Shown: piece after piece, positions 44,339-52,709 of the stretch | Numbering within the stretch: the first letter of the stretch is position 1 | Layout of the letters: every line of letters starts with the position of its first letter | Assembly: GCF_900112375.1 (NCBI RefSeq) | Contig: NZ_FOLS01000022.1 | Span: forward strand, 62,001-126,000 | Origin: Pseudomonas citronellolis | Lineage (GTDB): Bacteria > Pseudomonadota > Gammaproteobacteria > Pseudomonadales > Pseudomonadaceae | Direction: 5' to 3' | Length of the DNA: 64,000 nucleotides | Made by a program: the position numbers and the translations under genes | The notes under the pieces: generated by a model | Seen by the model: only the letters and a program-made list of their open reading frames with translations | Told to the model about the DNA's origin: nothing | Database searches by the model: none

Positions 44339-45403
44339 TCAGTCCGCTGTGCTGGAGGAGGAAGAAAGCGCCAGGCGGCGCGCGCCGGCCATGCCGACGG
44401 CCACCAGGGCGCCGTCGGCGGCGACGGTGGCGGCGCTCAGCGGCAGGCCGTCGGAGACCGGCAGCGGCGTTGCGGCGAACTCGCCCAGGCCGCTGCGCAG
44501 GAGCATGCCGGCCTGGTTGGCGAGCAGCAGCTGGCCGCCGGCCACGCGGATGCCGTTGAGCGAGGCCGGGATGGGATTGGCCAGGGCCTGGAAGCTGGCG
44601 CCGCCGTCGTCGGAGGCGAACAGCTTGCCGCGCAGGCCGCCCACCAGCAGCCGGCCGCTGGGCAGCACGGCAGCGACGAAGTAGCTGCCCTCGTAGGGGC
44701 CCTGCAGCGCCTCGAAGCGCTCGCCGGCGTCGCGCGAGCGCAACAGCAGGCCCTGTTCGCCGGCGATGTAGAGGTCGCTGCCCTGCCCCGCCACGGCATA
44801 AAGGTGCAGGCCCTGGGGGTTAGGCAGATGGCCCATCCACGACTGCCAACTGCGACCGCCGTCGGCGGTGGCCAGGGCAAGGCCGTAGGCGCCCAGCACC
44901 AGGCCGTGGCGGGCGTCGCTGAAATGCACGGCCAGCAAGGGCTTGTCGGCACCGTCGGCCACCAGGCGTTGGGCGGCGGCGACACGGCCGATATCAGCCG
45001 CGGCCTGGGCAGCCTGCAGTTCCAGGATGGCGGCGCGCCTGCCGTCCAGTTGCAGGTTCCAGTGCTCGCCGCCGTCGTCGCTGTGCAGCACCACGCCGGC
45101 ATGGCCCACGGCCCAGCCGTTGCGTGCATCGACGAACTGCACGGCGACCAGGCTGGCGCTCACCGGCACCGCGCTCGCCTGGCGCCAGCTGGCGCCGTTG
45201 TCGTCGGAGAGCAGCACCACGCCGCGCTCGCCCACCGCCACCAGGCGCTGGCCGGCGCGGGTCACATCCTGCAGCACCGCGTGCAGGGCCTGGGGGCCTT
45301 GCACGGCGGGCTGGGCCAGCACGTCCGGGGTACCTGCCGCGAAGGCCGGCGGCAGGGTACAGCAGGCCGCCGCCAGGAGCAGGCCGGAAAGCATTTTGTT
45401 CAT
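44339..45403 (-). CDS. YCF48/HCF136-like periplasmic beta-propeller protein
   Basis: 354 residues with a signal peptide (MLSGLLLAAACCTLPPAFA). Repeated blades of the type GERGVVLLSDDNGASWRQ, GHAGVVLHSDDGGEHWN, GAYGLALATADGGRSWQ and GLRGKLFASDDGGASFQ show the BNR/YCF48 propeller. In bacteria this family often stands beside MMPL transporters and DUF1302/DUF1329 genes. ATG 45403 (AAGG upstream) is preferred to TTG 45412. It probably scaffolds the transport complex in the periplasm; photosystem assembly applies only to plant and cyanobacterial relatives. Confidence 0.88.
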   Translation of the reverse strand: MNKMLSGLLLAAACCTLPPAFAAGTPDVLAQPAVQGPQALHAVLQDVTRAGQRLVAVGERGVVLLSDDNGASWRQASAVPVSASLVAVQFVDARNGWAVGHAGVVLHSDDGGEHWNLQLDGRRAAILELQAAQAAADIGRVAAAQRLVADGADKPLLAVHFSDARHGLVLGAYGLALATADGGRSWQSWMGHLPNPQGLHLYAVAGQGSDLYIAGEQGLLLRSRDAGERFEALQGPYEGSYFVAAVLPSGRLLVGGLRGKLFASDDGGASFQALANPIPASLNGIRVAGGQLLLANQAGMLLRSGLGEFAATPLPVSDGLPLSAATVAADGALVAVGMAGARRLALSSSSSTAD

Positions 45404-45449
45404 CGCACGCAACCTTGGTTTTTCTTGTAGTCGAAGCGGAGTCGCTGGG

Positions 45450-45606
45450 TTCCCGCATTCGCGGGAATGACGGGGACAGTACGAAGTCTCCCTTCGTCAT
45501 TCCCGCGAACGCGGGAATCCAGTGGCGTAACGGGCCGGGTTCGCGAGCAAGCTCGCTCCTACGAAGAGCGTGGCGCCCCTGTAGGAGCGAGCTTGCTCGC
45601 GAACGC
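45450..45606. repeat. Two inverted-repeat elements between YCF48 and DUF1329 genes
   Basis: 45450-45472 and 45495-45517 are near-perfect inverted copies (CGTCATTCCCGCGAA(C/T)GCGGG, one mismatch). They are followed by a REP pair, 45540-45563 and 45581-45604 (TTCGCGAGCAAGCTCGCTCC and its complement). Together they form two strong hairpins inside an otherwise co-directional gene run, so they may set a step in expression between DUF1329 and the downstream transporter genes. Confidence 0.8.
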
Positions 45607-45608
45607 TT

Positions 45609-46976
45609 TCAGCGCACGCCCTCGCCCGCCATGGCGTCGGCGGTGAACACCGAGTCCTTGTACGGCGGCACGATGCGGTACTGCTCGTTCTTGCCGGCGA
45701 ACAGGTCGCCGGCGAACCAGGCGCCGGAGAGCAGGTCGTAGAAGCCGTTGGTGAGGGTCACCACGCCGGGCAGGTCGGGCAGCACCACCGGCGAGGTCCA
45801 GAGCACCTTGGCCAGTTGGCCGCGGGCGTCGTAGCGCTCGCCCAGCACCGCCGCCCAGGTGTCTTCGTCCAGGTAGTAGGTGCTCTTCGGCATCACGTGG
45901 CGCTGGCCGCTCTTCAGACTCGCTTCCACCACCCAGACGCGGTGCTTCTCCCAGCGCAGGGCGTCGGACTTCAGGTGGTGCGCATCCAGCAGCGCCTCGG
46001 GGCCGGCGGCGCTGAACACCTTGTTGGCGTTGTAGGGGATGTACATCTCCTGCTTGCCCACCAGTTTCCAGTCGAAGCGGTCGATGCGGCCGTTGAACAC
46101 GTACAGCTCGTCGAAGCTCATGACCCCGGCGGTGGCCGGCGTCGGGGTGTCGCAGCAGGCGTTGGGCAGGCGGCGCACGCGGCGCTGGCCGGGCAGGTAG
46201 GTCCACACCGAGGCCTTGTCGGCGTTGAGGTTCTCAAGGCCGGTGATGGCCTCGCCGGCGCGCAGCGGCGGGCCGTCGTTGATCATGCGGATGGACCAGA
46301 ACACGCCCCGCTCGCCGGCACCGCCGGGCAGGTACCAGGGCATCTGCAGGTCCGAGCGCGAGTCGTTGGTCAGCACGTGCTTGCCGTCGGCGGTGGTCAG
46401 GTACTGGGTGAAGCTGGCGTGCCAGGAGGCGCCGCGCCAGCGCAGCAGGTGGTTCCAGATGGCCTCGGCGCCGCTCTGCGGGATGGGGAACGGGATGCCG
46501 CCGGCGGCGCCCTCGGGCATCGGCCCGGCCGGGCCGTCCACCAGCTTGCCGCTGGTGGCGTTGGCGAAGGTGGCGTCGTACACCGACTGCGGCGCGGCGG
46601 CGCTACGGTGCGTCGGGTAGACCTCCAGGCGGTAGCTGTCGGGGTACTTCTTCAACATCGCCTGCACCCCGGGGGTGAGCTGCCCGGCGTACTGCGCCAT
46701 GTTCTGCGCGGTGATGGTGAACAGCGGCTTGTCGGCGGCGAAGGGGTCGCCGCGCTTGCCGCCGTCCTTGTAGGCCGGGTCGGCCTGGGTGTAGCCGCCG
46801 GTCCAGGCCGGGATGCTGCCGTCGGCGTTGCCGGCGCGCTCGCCGCCCAGCGGGGTGAGCGTGGTCCTGAGCTTGCCCGCCTCTTCGGCGGAGACGGCGG
46901 CCAGGGCGCCGTGGGCGAACAGCAGGGAGGCACTCAGGGCGGTGAGCAGGGAAACGACTTTCTTGTTGTGTTTCAT
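45609..46976 (-). CDS. DUF1329 exported protein
   Basis: 455 residues, the usual length, with a signal peptide (LLTALSASLLFAHGALA). The family start KLRTTLTPLGGERAGNADGS and the internal VWTYLPGQRRVRRLPN followed by YELYVFNGRIDRFDWKLVGK-like region (SFDELYVFNGRID) are diagnostic; the fold resembles LolA/LolB-like lipid carriers. It lies 14 bp after DUF1302, its constant partner. A role in moving hydrophobic molecules across the periplasm is inferred from fold and neighbours. Confidence 0.9.
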   Translation of the reverse strand: MKHNKKVVSLLTALSASLLFAHGALAAVSAEEAGKLRTTLTPLGGERAGNADGSIPAWTGGYTQADPAYKDGGKRGDPFAADKPLFTITAQNMAQYAGQLTPGVQAMLKKYPDSYRLEVYPTHRSAAAPQSVYDATFANATSGKLVDGPAGPMPEGAAGGIPFPIPQSGAEAIWNHLLRWRGASWHASFTQYLTTADGKHVLTNDSRSDLQMPWYLPGGAGERGVFWSIRMINDGPPLRAGEAITGLENLNADKASVWTYLPGQRRVRRLPNACCDTPTPATAGVMSFDELYVFNGRIDRFDWKLVGKQEMYIPYNANKVFSAAGPEALLDAHHLKSDALRWEKHRVWVVEASLKSGQRHVMPKSTYYLDEDTWAAVLGERYDARGQLAKVLWTSPVVLPDLPGVVTLTNGFYDLLSGAWFAGDLFAGKNEQYRIVPPYKDSVFTADAMAGEGVR

Positions 46977-46990
46977 CGGGCAGTCCTCGG

Positions 46991-48661
46991 TCAGAAGGTG
47001 CGGCTGACGGTGAAGGCGATGAAGTCGCGGTCTTTCAGCGACTGTTCGAAGGTGTAGTGGTTGTCGGCGTCGAGGAAGGTGTTCTGCGGGCCGTAGTAGT
47101 GCGTGTAGGTCAGGCCCAGGCTCCAGGTGTTGAGGTAGCTGCCCTTCAGGCCGATGTTGATGTCGCCGCCGTGGTCGCTGCCGAAGCCGGTGCCCAGGGC
47201 CTCGGAGGCGCCGTTGGTGTAGCTCGCGCCGAGCGGCACCGAGAGGTCCAGGCCGGGGTAGATCTGCCGGTACATCGGCTCGTACACCAGACGCAGGCTG
47301 GTGGCGTCGCGGTCGGCGTTGGGGTCGATGGCGTCGCGGTTCTTGCTCACGCTCAGCACCCGGTTCCAGGCGATCTCGCCGAGGAAGCTCGACTCGCCGG
47401 CGATGAAGTTCGGCTCAAGGCTGGCCAGCCAGGAGAAGTTGGCATGCAGGGTGCGGCCGGTGGCGTAGAGCGGGTCGTCGCTGTTGTTGATGGCCTCGCC
47501 GACGGCCAGGGCGTGCTGGTTGGTGGAGGCCAGCGGCTGGTTCCAGCGGGTGGAGACTTCGCCGGCGACGTTGAAGTTGCCCAGGGTGGTGGAGAAGCTG
47601 CCGCCCAGGGCGCTGATGCCTTCGGGGTACACCCAGTAGAACTCGCCGGCCTTGCCGGTGAGCGGGTTGAGGTTGGCGAAGTCGCTGCGCACGTTCAGCT
47701 GCGGCGACTTGTCATGGAAGCGGATGGCGTACAGGCCCCAGTCCACCGTCTCGGTGCGCCAGCGCAGTTGCACGCCGCCCTGCCCCGAGTCCTTCGCCTC
47801 CTTGTCGTTGCCGTGGTAGAAGGCCAGCGGCTGGCCGCCGGGCATCACCGGCGAGCCGATGTACATGCGCTCGGCGCCGTCGCCGAAGAAGTCGTCGGTG
47901 GAGAAGTAGCTGCCGGCGGCCGGCAGGCGGTTGGCCTCCCACTCGAACTGGTAGTAGGCGCCGATGGACACGTCCGGGGTCAGCTGCAACTGGCCGGAGA
48001 CCTGCTGCACCGGGCGGATCAGTTCCTTGAACTGGGTGTTGGGCACCGACAGGCCCTTGACCACGTCGATCGGCGCCATGCCGCCGGCGATGCCGTTCAT
48101 GCCGTAGAACAGGCTCTCGCCCCACTGCATGGCGTACTGGCCCAGGCGCCCGGAGAGCGGCATGCCGGCCAGCTCGGTCTTGCCGAAGACGAAGGCGTCG
48201 AGCAGCTCGCCCTTGCGCCCGTGCAGGGTGCGGGTGTCGTCGGTGAATTCGTCGTAGTCCACCGAATAGGCGTTGGCGCGGCTGGGGTCGTTGGCGTCGG
48301 TGCCGCGGTTGTAGACGTCGTCGTACCAGGCCGCGCCGCTGACCCGCGCGCCGACGTCGCCGTAGGTCACGTCCAGCTCGGAGAGCAGGTCGAGGCGGTT
48401 GGAGATCAGGCCCTTGTCGAAGTTGCGGTCGCCGTCGTCGAGGTTCAGCGCGGTCTGGCCCTCGCTCAGCTTGCTGCTGGCGTCCTGGGTGCGCCAGGCG
48501 GCGCTGTACTTCAGGGTGTTGTCCCAGCGCGCCCGCAGGTCGGGGTTGCCGGTGTCGAATTCGAAGGCCTGGGCCTGGCCGGCGGCCAGGGCCAGCAGCG
48601 CCAGGGTGAGGGGCTTGAGCGGCGGCAGCGGCCGCACGGTTGCACGCTTGTCAGCGGACAT
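46991..48661 (-). CDS. DUF1302 outer-membrane beta-barrel protein
   Basis: 556 residues. After a signal peptide (LTLALLALAAGQAQA) the mature chain starts FEFDTGNPDLRARWDNTLKY, typical of DUF1302, and consists of amphipathic beta strands ending in VSRTF, an outer-membrane insertion signal. GAGGTGACC precedes ATG 48661. It likely forms the outer-membrane pore or receptor of the DUF1302-DUF1329-YCF48-MMPL set. It sits 86 bp after the monooxygenase gene with no obvious terminator, so joint expression with the catabolic enzymes is plausible. Confidence 0.9.
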   Translation of the reverse strand: MSADKRATVRPLPPLKPLTLALLALAAGQAQAFEFDTGNPDLRARWDNTLKYSAAWRTQDASSKLSEGQTALNLDDGDRNFDKGLISNRLDLLSELDVTYGDVGARVSGAAWYDDVYNRGTDANDPSRANAYSVDYDEFTDDTRTLHGRKGELLDAFVFGKTELAGMPLSGRLGQYAMQWGESLFYGMNGIAGGMAPIDVVKGLSVPNTQFKELIRPVQQVSGQLQLTPDVSIGAYYQFEWEANRLPAAGSYFSTDDFFGDGAERMYIGSPVMPGGQPLAFYHGNDKEAKDSGQGGVQLRWRTETVDWGLYAIRFHDKSPQLNVRSDFANLNPLTGKAGEFYWVYPEGISALGGSFSTTLGNFNVAGEVSTRWNQPLASTNQHALAVGEAINNSDDPLYATGRTLHANFSWLASLEPNFIAGESSFLGEIAWNRVLSVSKNRDAIDPNADRDATSLRLVYEPMYRQIYPGLDLSVPLGASYTNGASEALGTGFGSDHGGDINIGLKGSYLNTWSLGLTYTHYYGPQNTFLDADNHYTFEQSLKDRDFIAFTVSRTF

Positions 48662-48747
48662 CGAGGTCACCTCTTTCTTGTTCTTGTGCGTTGGTGTTGG
48701 CATGGGCCGCGGCGCGCCGGCAAGGCAGGGCGCGCCGGGCCGTGGGA

Positions 48748-49872
48748 TCAGATGGGCTGCGCGGTGACCTCCAGCATCTGCTTCACCAGGCCGATGCGGT
48801 CGAAGGACGGGTCCTGGGCGATCTCCTTCTCGCCAGCCAGCAGGGACTTCCCGGCGATGAATTTGCAGCGCTCGAAGCGCCGGCCCATGAAGCGCTGCAA
48901 CTGCTCGGCCAGGCTGCCGCCGGCGGTCAGTTCCTCGGCCAGCACCACCGCGTCCTCGATGGCCATGCCGGCGCCCTGCCCCAGGTGCGGGGTGGTGGCG
49001 TGGGCGGCGTCGCCGATCAGCAGCACCCGGCCGCGGTGCCAGGGCTCGTCGACGAACACCGCTTCCAGCGGCTTGTAGACGACCTCGGCGCTGTCGGTGA
49101 TCTGCTCGCGCAGCTCGCCGATCAGCCCGCCGAAGCCGGCCAGGCGCTGGCGCAGGCCCTCGGCCAGGCCGGCCGGGTCCATCCAGGGGTTGCCCGGCTC
49201 GTGGGAGGTGGTGAACAGGTACATCAGGTCGTCGGCCAGGGGCACCAGGCCGGCGTTGCCCGAGGGGCCCTGGTAGTTGGCCAGGTGATCGATCTGCGCG
49301 GCGCGGCGGAAGTTGTGCCGCCACACCGACTGGCCGGTGAAGCGTGGCTGGTACCTGTCGCCGAACAGCAGCCCGCGGACCCGCGAGTACAGCCCGTCGG
49401 CGCCCACCAGCAGCTGGTAGCGGCCCTGGCTGCCATCGCTGAACAGCACGTCGACGCCGCTGGCGTCCTGCTCGAAGCTCTCCACCGAGGTGCCCAGGCG
49501 CACGCGGGTGCCCAGCTCGATGGCGGTTTCGCTGAGCACCTTGTGCAGCGCGCGGCGGGAGATGCCGACGTTGGCCGGGTACTGCGGCCCCGCCAGGCGC
49601 TGGCCGGGGATGCGCGCCAGCTGCTGGCCGGCGGTGGTGTAGATGGCTACGTCCTCGAAGGCGTAGGCGGCGTCCAGGTAGGCGTCGAGCAGGCCCAGGC
49701 GGTGCATCTCGCGCACCACGTTACTCTGCTGGATGATGCCCACGCCGTAGACGGTCCACTCGGTCTTCAATTCGACCAGGTCGACGGCGATGCCCTTGCG
49801 GCGCAGGGCGATGGCGGCGCACAGCCCGCCGATGCCGCCGCCGACGATCAGCACGTTGCTCACAGTGTTCAT
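48748..49872 (-). CDS. FAD-dependent aromatic-ring monooxygenase (group A flavoprotein)
   Basis: 374 residues. NVLIVGGGIGGLCAAIALRRKG is the FAD ADP-binding fold (GxGxxG at 11-16), VGADGLYSRVR is the DG motif binding FAD and NAD(P)H, and LLIGDAAHATTPHLGQG is the GD motif. The class hydroxylates phenolic or N-heteroaromatic rings, like salicylate hydroxylase and 2,6-dihydroxypyridine hydroxylase. ATG 49872 has GAGAGA upstream; the extension to 49974 would run through the operator. A predicted double ATC-N9-GAT operator lies 102 bp upstream. It may create the catechol for the VOC dioxygenase. Confidence 0.9.
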   Translation of the reverse strand: MNTVSNVLIVGGGIGGLCAAIALRRKGIAVDLVELKTEWTVYGVGIIQQSNVVREMHRLGLLDAYLDAAYAFEDVAIYTTAGQQLARIPGQRLAGPQYPANVGISRRALHKVLSETAIELGTRVRLGTSVESFEQDASGVDVLFSDGSQGRYQLLVGADGLYSRVRGLLFGDRYQPRFTGQSVWRHNFRRAAQIDHLANYQGPSGNAGLVPLADDLMYLFTTSHEPGNPWMDPAGLAEGLRQRLAGFGGLIGELREQITDSAEVVYKPLEAVFVDEPWHRGRVLLIGDAAHATTPHLGQGAGMAIEDAVVLAEELTAGGSLAEQLQRFMGRRFERCKFIAGKSLLAGEKEIAQDPSFDRIGLVKQMLEVTAQPI

Positions 49873-49973
49873 GGCGTCTCTCACGTGTTGTTCTTGTTGT
49901 CCGCACCGACTGGCGGTGCGGCCGTTCTCCGTGCCCCGGGGCACAGCTTCCCGGCGGGGCCGGGCCTTGACCA

Positions 49974-50010
49974 ATCGAGTCCGCGGATGCGACCTATCGC
50001 GCGGCGCGAT
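49974..50010. promoter_or_regulatory. Predicted LysR operator A, tandem ATC-N9-GAT boxes
   Basis: ATC 49974, GAT 49986-49988; 7 bases; ATC 49996, GAT 50008-50010. The second box is the stronger palindrome (TATCGC-GCGGC-GCGATA). It lies between the Rieske stop and the monooxygenase start, with the weak box nearer the monooxygenase gene, as at the other sites. Confidence 0.72.
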
Positions 50011-50013
50011 ACC

Positions 50014-50361
50014 TCAGCCCCGCAGTTGCGCCAGCGGCAATAGCAGCCAGCCGTCCTTCTCTTCATGCACCAGCGCCGCCAGCGACTGCCCAAGGCACGG
50101 GCCGTACACGCATTCGCCGTCGTGCGGGCGGAAGCGCGCGCCGTGGGCGTAGCAGATGACCCACTGGCCATCGGCGCTGAGGAACCTGTCCTTGCGGTAC
50201 TCCAGGGGCACCTGCAGGTGCGGGCAGCGGTTGCGGTACACGCGCACCTGGCCGCGGTGGCGCAGGGCGAACAGCGCGTCCGTGCCCTCGCCCTGCGGGT
50301 CGAAGCCGCGCGCCTGGCCCTCGGCCAGCTCGTCGAGCCGGCACAGCGCCACGCAGGCCAC
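50014..50361 (-). CDS. Rieske-type [2Fe-2S] protein
   Basis: 115 residues from a GTG start at 50361, three bases after the dioxygenase stop. The cluster motif is complete: CPH (Cys46, His48) and CYAHGA (Cys70, His73), with loops of ferredoxin-component length. It is a free-standing protein, not a fused oxygenase. It could deliver electrons to an oxygenase or reactivate the extradiol enzyme's iron, as XylT-type ferredoxins do, although those are plant-type, not Rieske. No reductase gene is adjacent. Confidence 0.88.
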   Translation of the reverse strand: MACVALCRLDELAEGQARGFDPQGEGTDALFALRHRGQVRVYRNRCPHLQVPLEYRKDRFLSADGQWVICYAHGARFRPHDGECVYGPCLGQSLAALVHEEKDGWLLLPLAQLRG

Positions 50362-50364
50362 GGC

Positions 50365-51306
50365 TCAGCCCTGCTTCGGCGGCGGGCCGCTCGGCGCCCA
50401 GTTCTCCCGCGAGGTGAAGAGGAACAGCTGCGAGGTGTCCGCCGACATCGGCGCCTGGCGCGCGGCCCAGTCGTCGTCGTGCTTGTCCATGTCGGCGTCG
50501 TACTCGATGTGGCAGCCCAGCGGGCTGTTGAAGTACCAGAACCAGTTGGAGCCCAGCAGGTGCCGGCCCGGGCCCCAGAAGCTGGTCCAGCCCTTGCGCT
50601 CGAAGCGCCGGCCGGCCAGCAGCACTTCGCTGCCGCTGCCCAGGTGGAAGGTGAAGTGCTCGCAGCCCTGCATGTGCGGCGGCGTCTGGATCATGAACAG
50701 GCAGTGGTGGTCGTCCATGCCCGCCGAACGCATGAAGGGGCCGACGCCGACGAAGCTGTCGGTGGTGACGAAGCCCAGTCGGTCGCGGTAGAAGGCCTCG
50801 CCCTTGGCGACGTCGGGCGCGAAGTAGACGACGTGGGACAGGGTGCGCGGCAGCGCCGGCATGTCCGGGGTGATGCCCAACTGGTTGAGCGGGCGCTGCG
50901 GCGCGCTGCCGGGGGCGTTGGTCAGGTCGGCCGGGGCCTCGAAGGGCCGCCGGCAGCTGACCTGGAAGGCGATGGCGAAGCCCAGATCGTCGACGCAGTG
51001 CAAGGCGCCGGCGGCATCGCGGCGCACCTCGCGGTCGCGCCCCAGTTCGTCGGCGATGGCCTCCAGGTCGGCGGCGCTGGCCACGCCGTAGACGGTCTCG
51101 CGCAGCGACGGCGTCGGGCCCAGGGCCGGCGGCAGGCTAGCGTCGTCGCCACGGCGGATGACGATGGCGGTGCCATCGAGGGCTTCGAAGCGCCCGCCGT
51201 CGGCGGTGAGTTGCACGGCCGACAGGCCGTAGTCGCGCAGGCAATCGGCACAGGCCTGGATATCGTCGACGCCGAAGACCAGGGCGTCGAGGCCAAGGAT
51301 GTTCAT
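50365..51306 (-). CDS. VOC-superfamily extradiol dioxygenase-like enzyme
   Basis: 313 residues with two VOC modules. The C-terminal module carries the iron triad in the expected spacing: His158 (TLSHVVYF), His217 (CEHFTFHLG) and Glu268 (GCHIEYDADMD). The surrounding sequence (WFWYFNSPLGCHIEYDAD) resembles 2,3-dihydroxybiphenyl and related extradiol dioxygenases. Meta-cleavage of a catechol made by the FAD monooxygenase is the obvious hypothesis. It heads the minus-strand run and is divergent from a LysR gene across a shared operator at 51429-51465. Confidence 0.87.
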   Translation of the reverse strand: MNILGLDALVFGVDDIQACADCLRDYGLSAVQLTADGGRFEALDGTAIVIRRGDDASLPPALGPTPSLRETVYGVASAADLEAIADELGRDREVRRDAAGALHCVDDLGFAIAFQVSCRRPFEAPADLTNAPGSAPQRPLNQLGITPDMPALPRTLSHVVYFAPDVAKGEAFYRDRLGFVTTDSFVGVGPFMRSAGMDDHHCLFMIQTPPHMQGCEHFTFHLGSGSEVLLAGRRFERKGWTSFWGPGRHLLGSNWFWYFNSPLGCHIEYDADMDKHDDDWAARQAPMSADTSQLFLFTSRENWAPSGPPPKQG

Positions 51307-51428
51307 GGCTACCACTCCATTGAAATTATGATTCGGCGCCGGGCAGGGGGCCGCCGGTGGTGGGTCGCCGCGGCACGGGGGCCGCTCGACTGGAGCGCAG
51401 GTTGCTGGGCGGGGCGGCCCCCTGACCA

Positions 51429-51465
51429 ATCGCATGTGGGGATGCGAGACATCGCCGATCGCGAT
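51429..51465. promoter_or_regulatory. Predicted LysR operator B in the dioxygenase-lysR divergent region
   Basis: ATC 51429, GAT 51441-51443; 7 bases; ATC 51451, GAT 51463-51465. The second box is ATCGC-CGATC-GCGAT. It is placed 124-160 bp from lysR and 123 bp from the dioxygenase start, so one site could serve both. The 43-bp context (CCAATCG...GGATGCGA...GCGATACC) aligns without gaps with operators A and C. Confidence 0.78.
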
Positions 51466-51589
51466 ACCTGGGCGCGGGCCCATGGCGGTGGGCGTTTGCC
51501 GCCCACTCATGACGAGGCGCTATTGACGTATCGGGAACGCGGCGGGAAGGTATCGCGAAAATAACTACAACAAGCCTGAGCCATCTGCC

Positions 51590-52528
51590 ATGCGATTCCA
51601 TCACCTGGACCTGAACCTCCTGGTGGCGCTGGATGTGCTGCTGGAAGAGCAGAACATCACCCGCGCCGCCGAACGCCTGCACATGACGCAGTCGGCCACC
51701 AGCGGCGTGCTCGGCCGCCTGCGCGCCTTCTTCGAGGACGAGCTGCTGGTGCAGGTCGGCCGCAAGATGCAGCCAACGCCCTATGCCCTGGAACTGGCGG
51801 GACCCGTGCGCGAGGTGCTGCTGACCATCCGCTCCTCGATCACCGCCAAGCCGGTGTTCGACCCGGCCAGCAGCAAGCGCCACTTCCGCCTGGTGACCTC
51901 GGACTACCTGATCAGCGTGCTCTTCGCCCAGGTGATCCAGAAGATCCACCAGCAGGCCCCGCACATCACCTTCGAGATGCTCAGCCCCGGCGACAACAGC
52001 GCCGAGCTGCTGATGCGCGGCGAGGTGGACATGATGATCGTGCCCGAGCGCTACATCATCGACGGCCACCCGGCGCAACTGCTGTTCGAGGAGGACCACG
52101 TCTGCGTGGTCTGGCGCGACAACCCCGTGGTGGGCGAGAGCCTGACCCTGGAGCAGTACATGCAGATGGGCCACATCTCGGTGGGCTTCGGGCGCAACCG
52201 GCACCTGAGCATCGAGGACTGGTTCATGAGCCAGTACGGCTTCAACCGCCGCCTGGAAGTGATCACCAACGACTTCAACACCCTGCCCCAGCTGCTGGTC
52301 GGCACCCAGCGCGTGGCCACCATGCACCGCCGCCTGGCCGAGCTGTACGCGCGCTACCTGCCGCTGCGCATCCTGCCGCCGCCGGTGAAGATCCCGGTGA
52401 TGCGCGAGTACATGCTCTGGCACCGCAGCATGGAGGGCGACCCCATGCACCGCTGGCTGCGCGAGCGCATCCACGACTTCATCCAGAGCCTCGACCAGCA
52501 GCCCGAAGCCCTGCGCCACGCCGGCTGA
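51590..52528 (+). CDS. LysR-family regulator, NodD/NahR/LinR type
   Basis: 312 residues. The N-terminus (FHHLDLNLLVALDVLLEEQN then ITRAAERLHMTQSATSGVLG) is the NodD/NahR-type winged helix-turn-helix; the effector domain starts RHFRLVTSDYLISVLF. Members activate aromatic catabolism or nodulation genes and bind ATC-N9-GAT boxes. Such boxes occur on both sides (51429-51465 and 52568-52604). It is divergent from the dioxygenase operon and followed by the alpha/beta hydrolase. It shares its N-terminal pattern with the LysR at 57043-57972. Confidence 0.9.
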   Translation: MRFHHLDLNLLVALDVLLEEQNITRAAERLHMTQSATSGVLGRLRAFFEDELLVQVGRKMQPTPYALELAGPVREVLLTIRSSITAKPVFDPASSKRHFRLVTSDYLISVLFAQVIQKIHQQAPHITFEMLSPGDNSAELLMRGEVDMMIVPERYIIDGHPAQLLFEEDHVCVVWRDNPVVGESLTLEQYMQMGHISVGFGRNRHLSIEDWFMSQYGFNRRLEVITNDFNTLPQLLVGTQRVATMHRRLAELYARYLPLRILPPPVKIPVMREYMLWHRSMEGDPMHRWLRERIHDFIQSLDQQPEALRHAG

Positions 52529-52567
52529 GCCCGCCCATCGCCCCGGCCGCCGGCATGGAGCCGGGGC

Positions 52568-52604
52568 ATCGCGTTTGGCGATACCTCGCATCCCCACTCG
52601 CGAT
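52568..52604. promoter_or_regulatory. Predicted LysR operator C upstream of the alpha/beta hydrolase
   Basis: ATC 52568, GAT 52580-52582; 7 bases; ATC 52590, GAT 52602-52604. This copy is inverted relative to A and B, matching its plus-strand target. The strong palindrome (ATCGC-GTTTG-GCGAT) is again distal and the weaker box proximal, ending 105 bp before the hydrolase ATG. Confidence 0.78.
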
Positions 52605-52709
52605 TGGCGCGCCGCCGCCCCGCCTGCGTACCTTGCCGTCGAACCGCGCCCTGCGTGCCTGCCGCCATTCCCGGGCGCCGGATACATCGACCGCAGAAGG
52701 ACAACAAGA

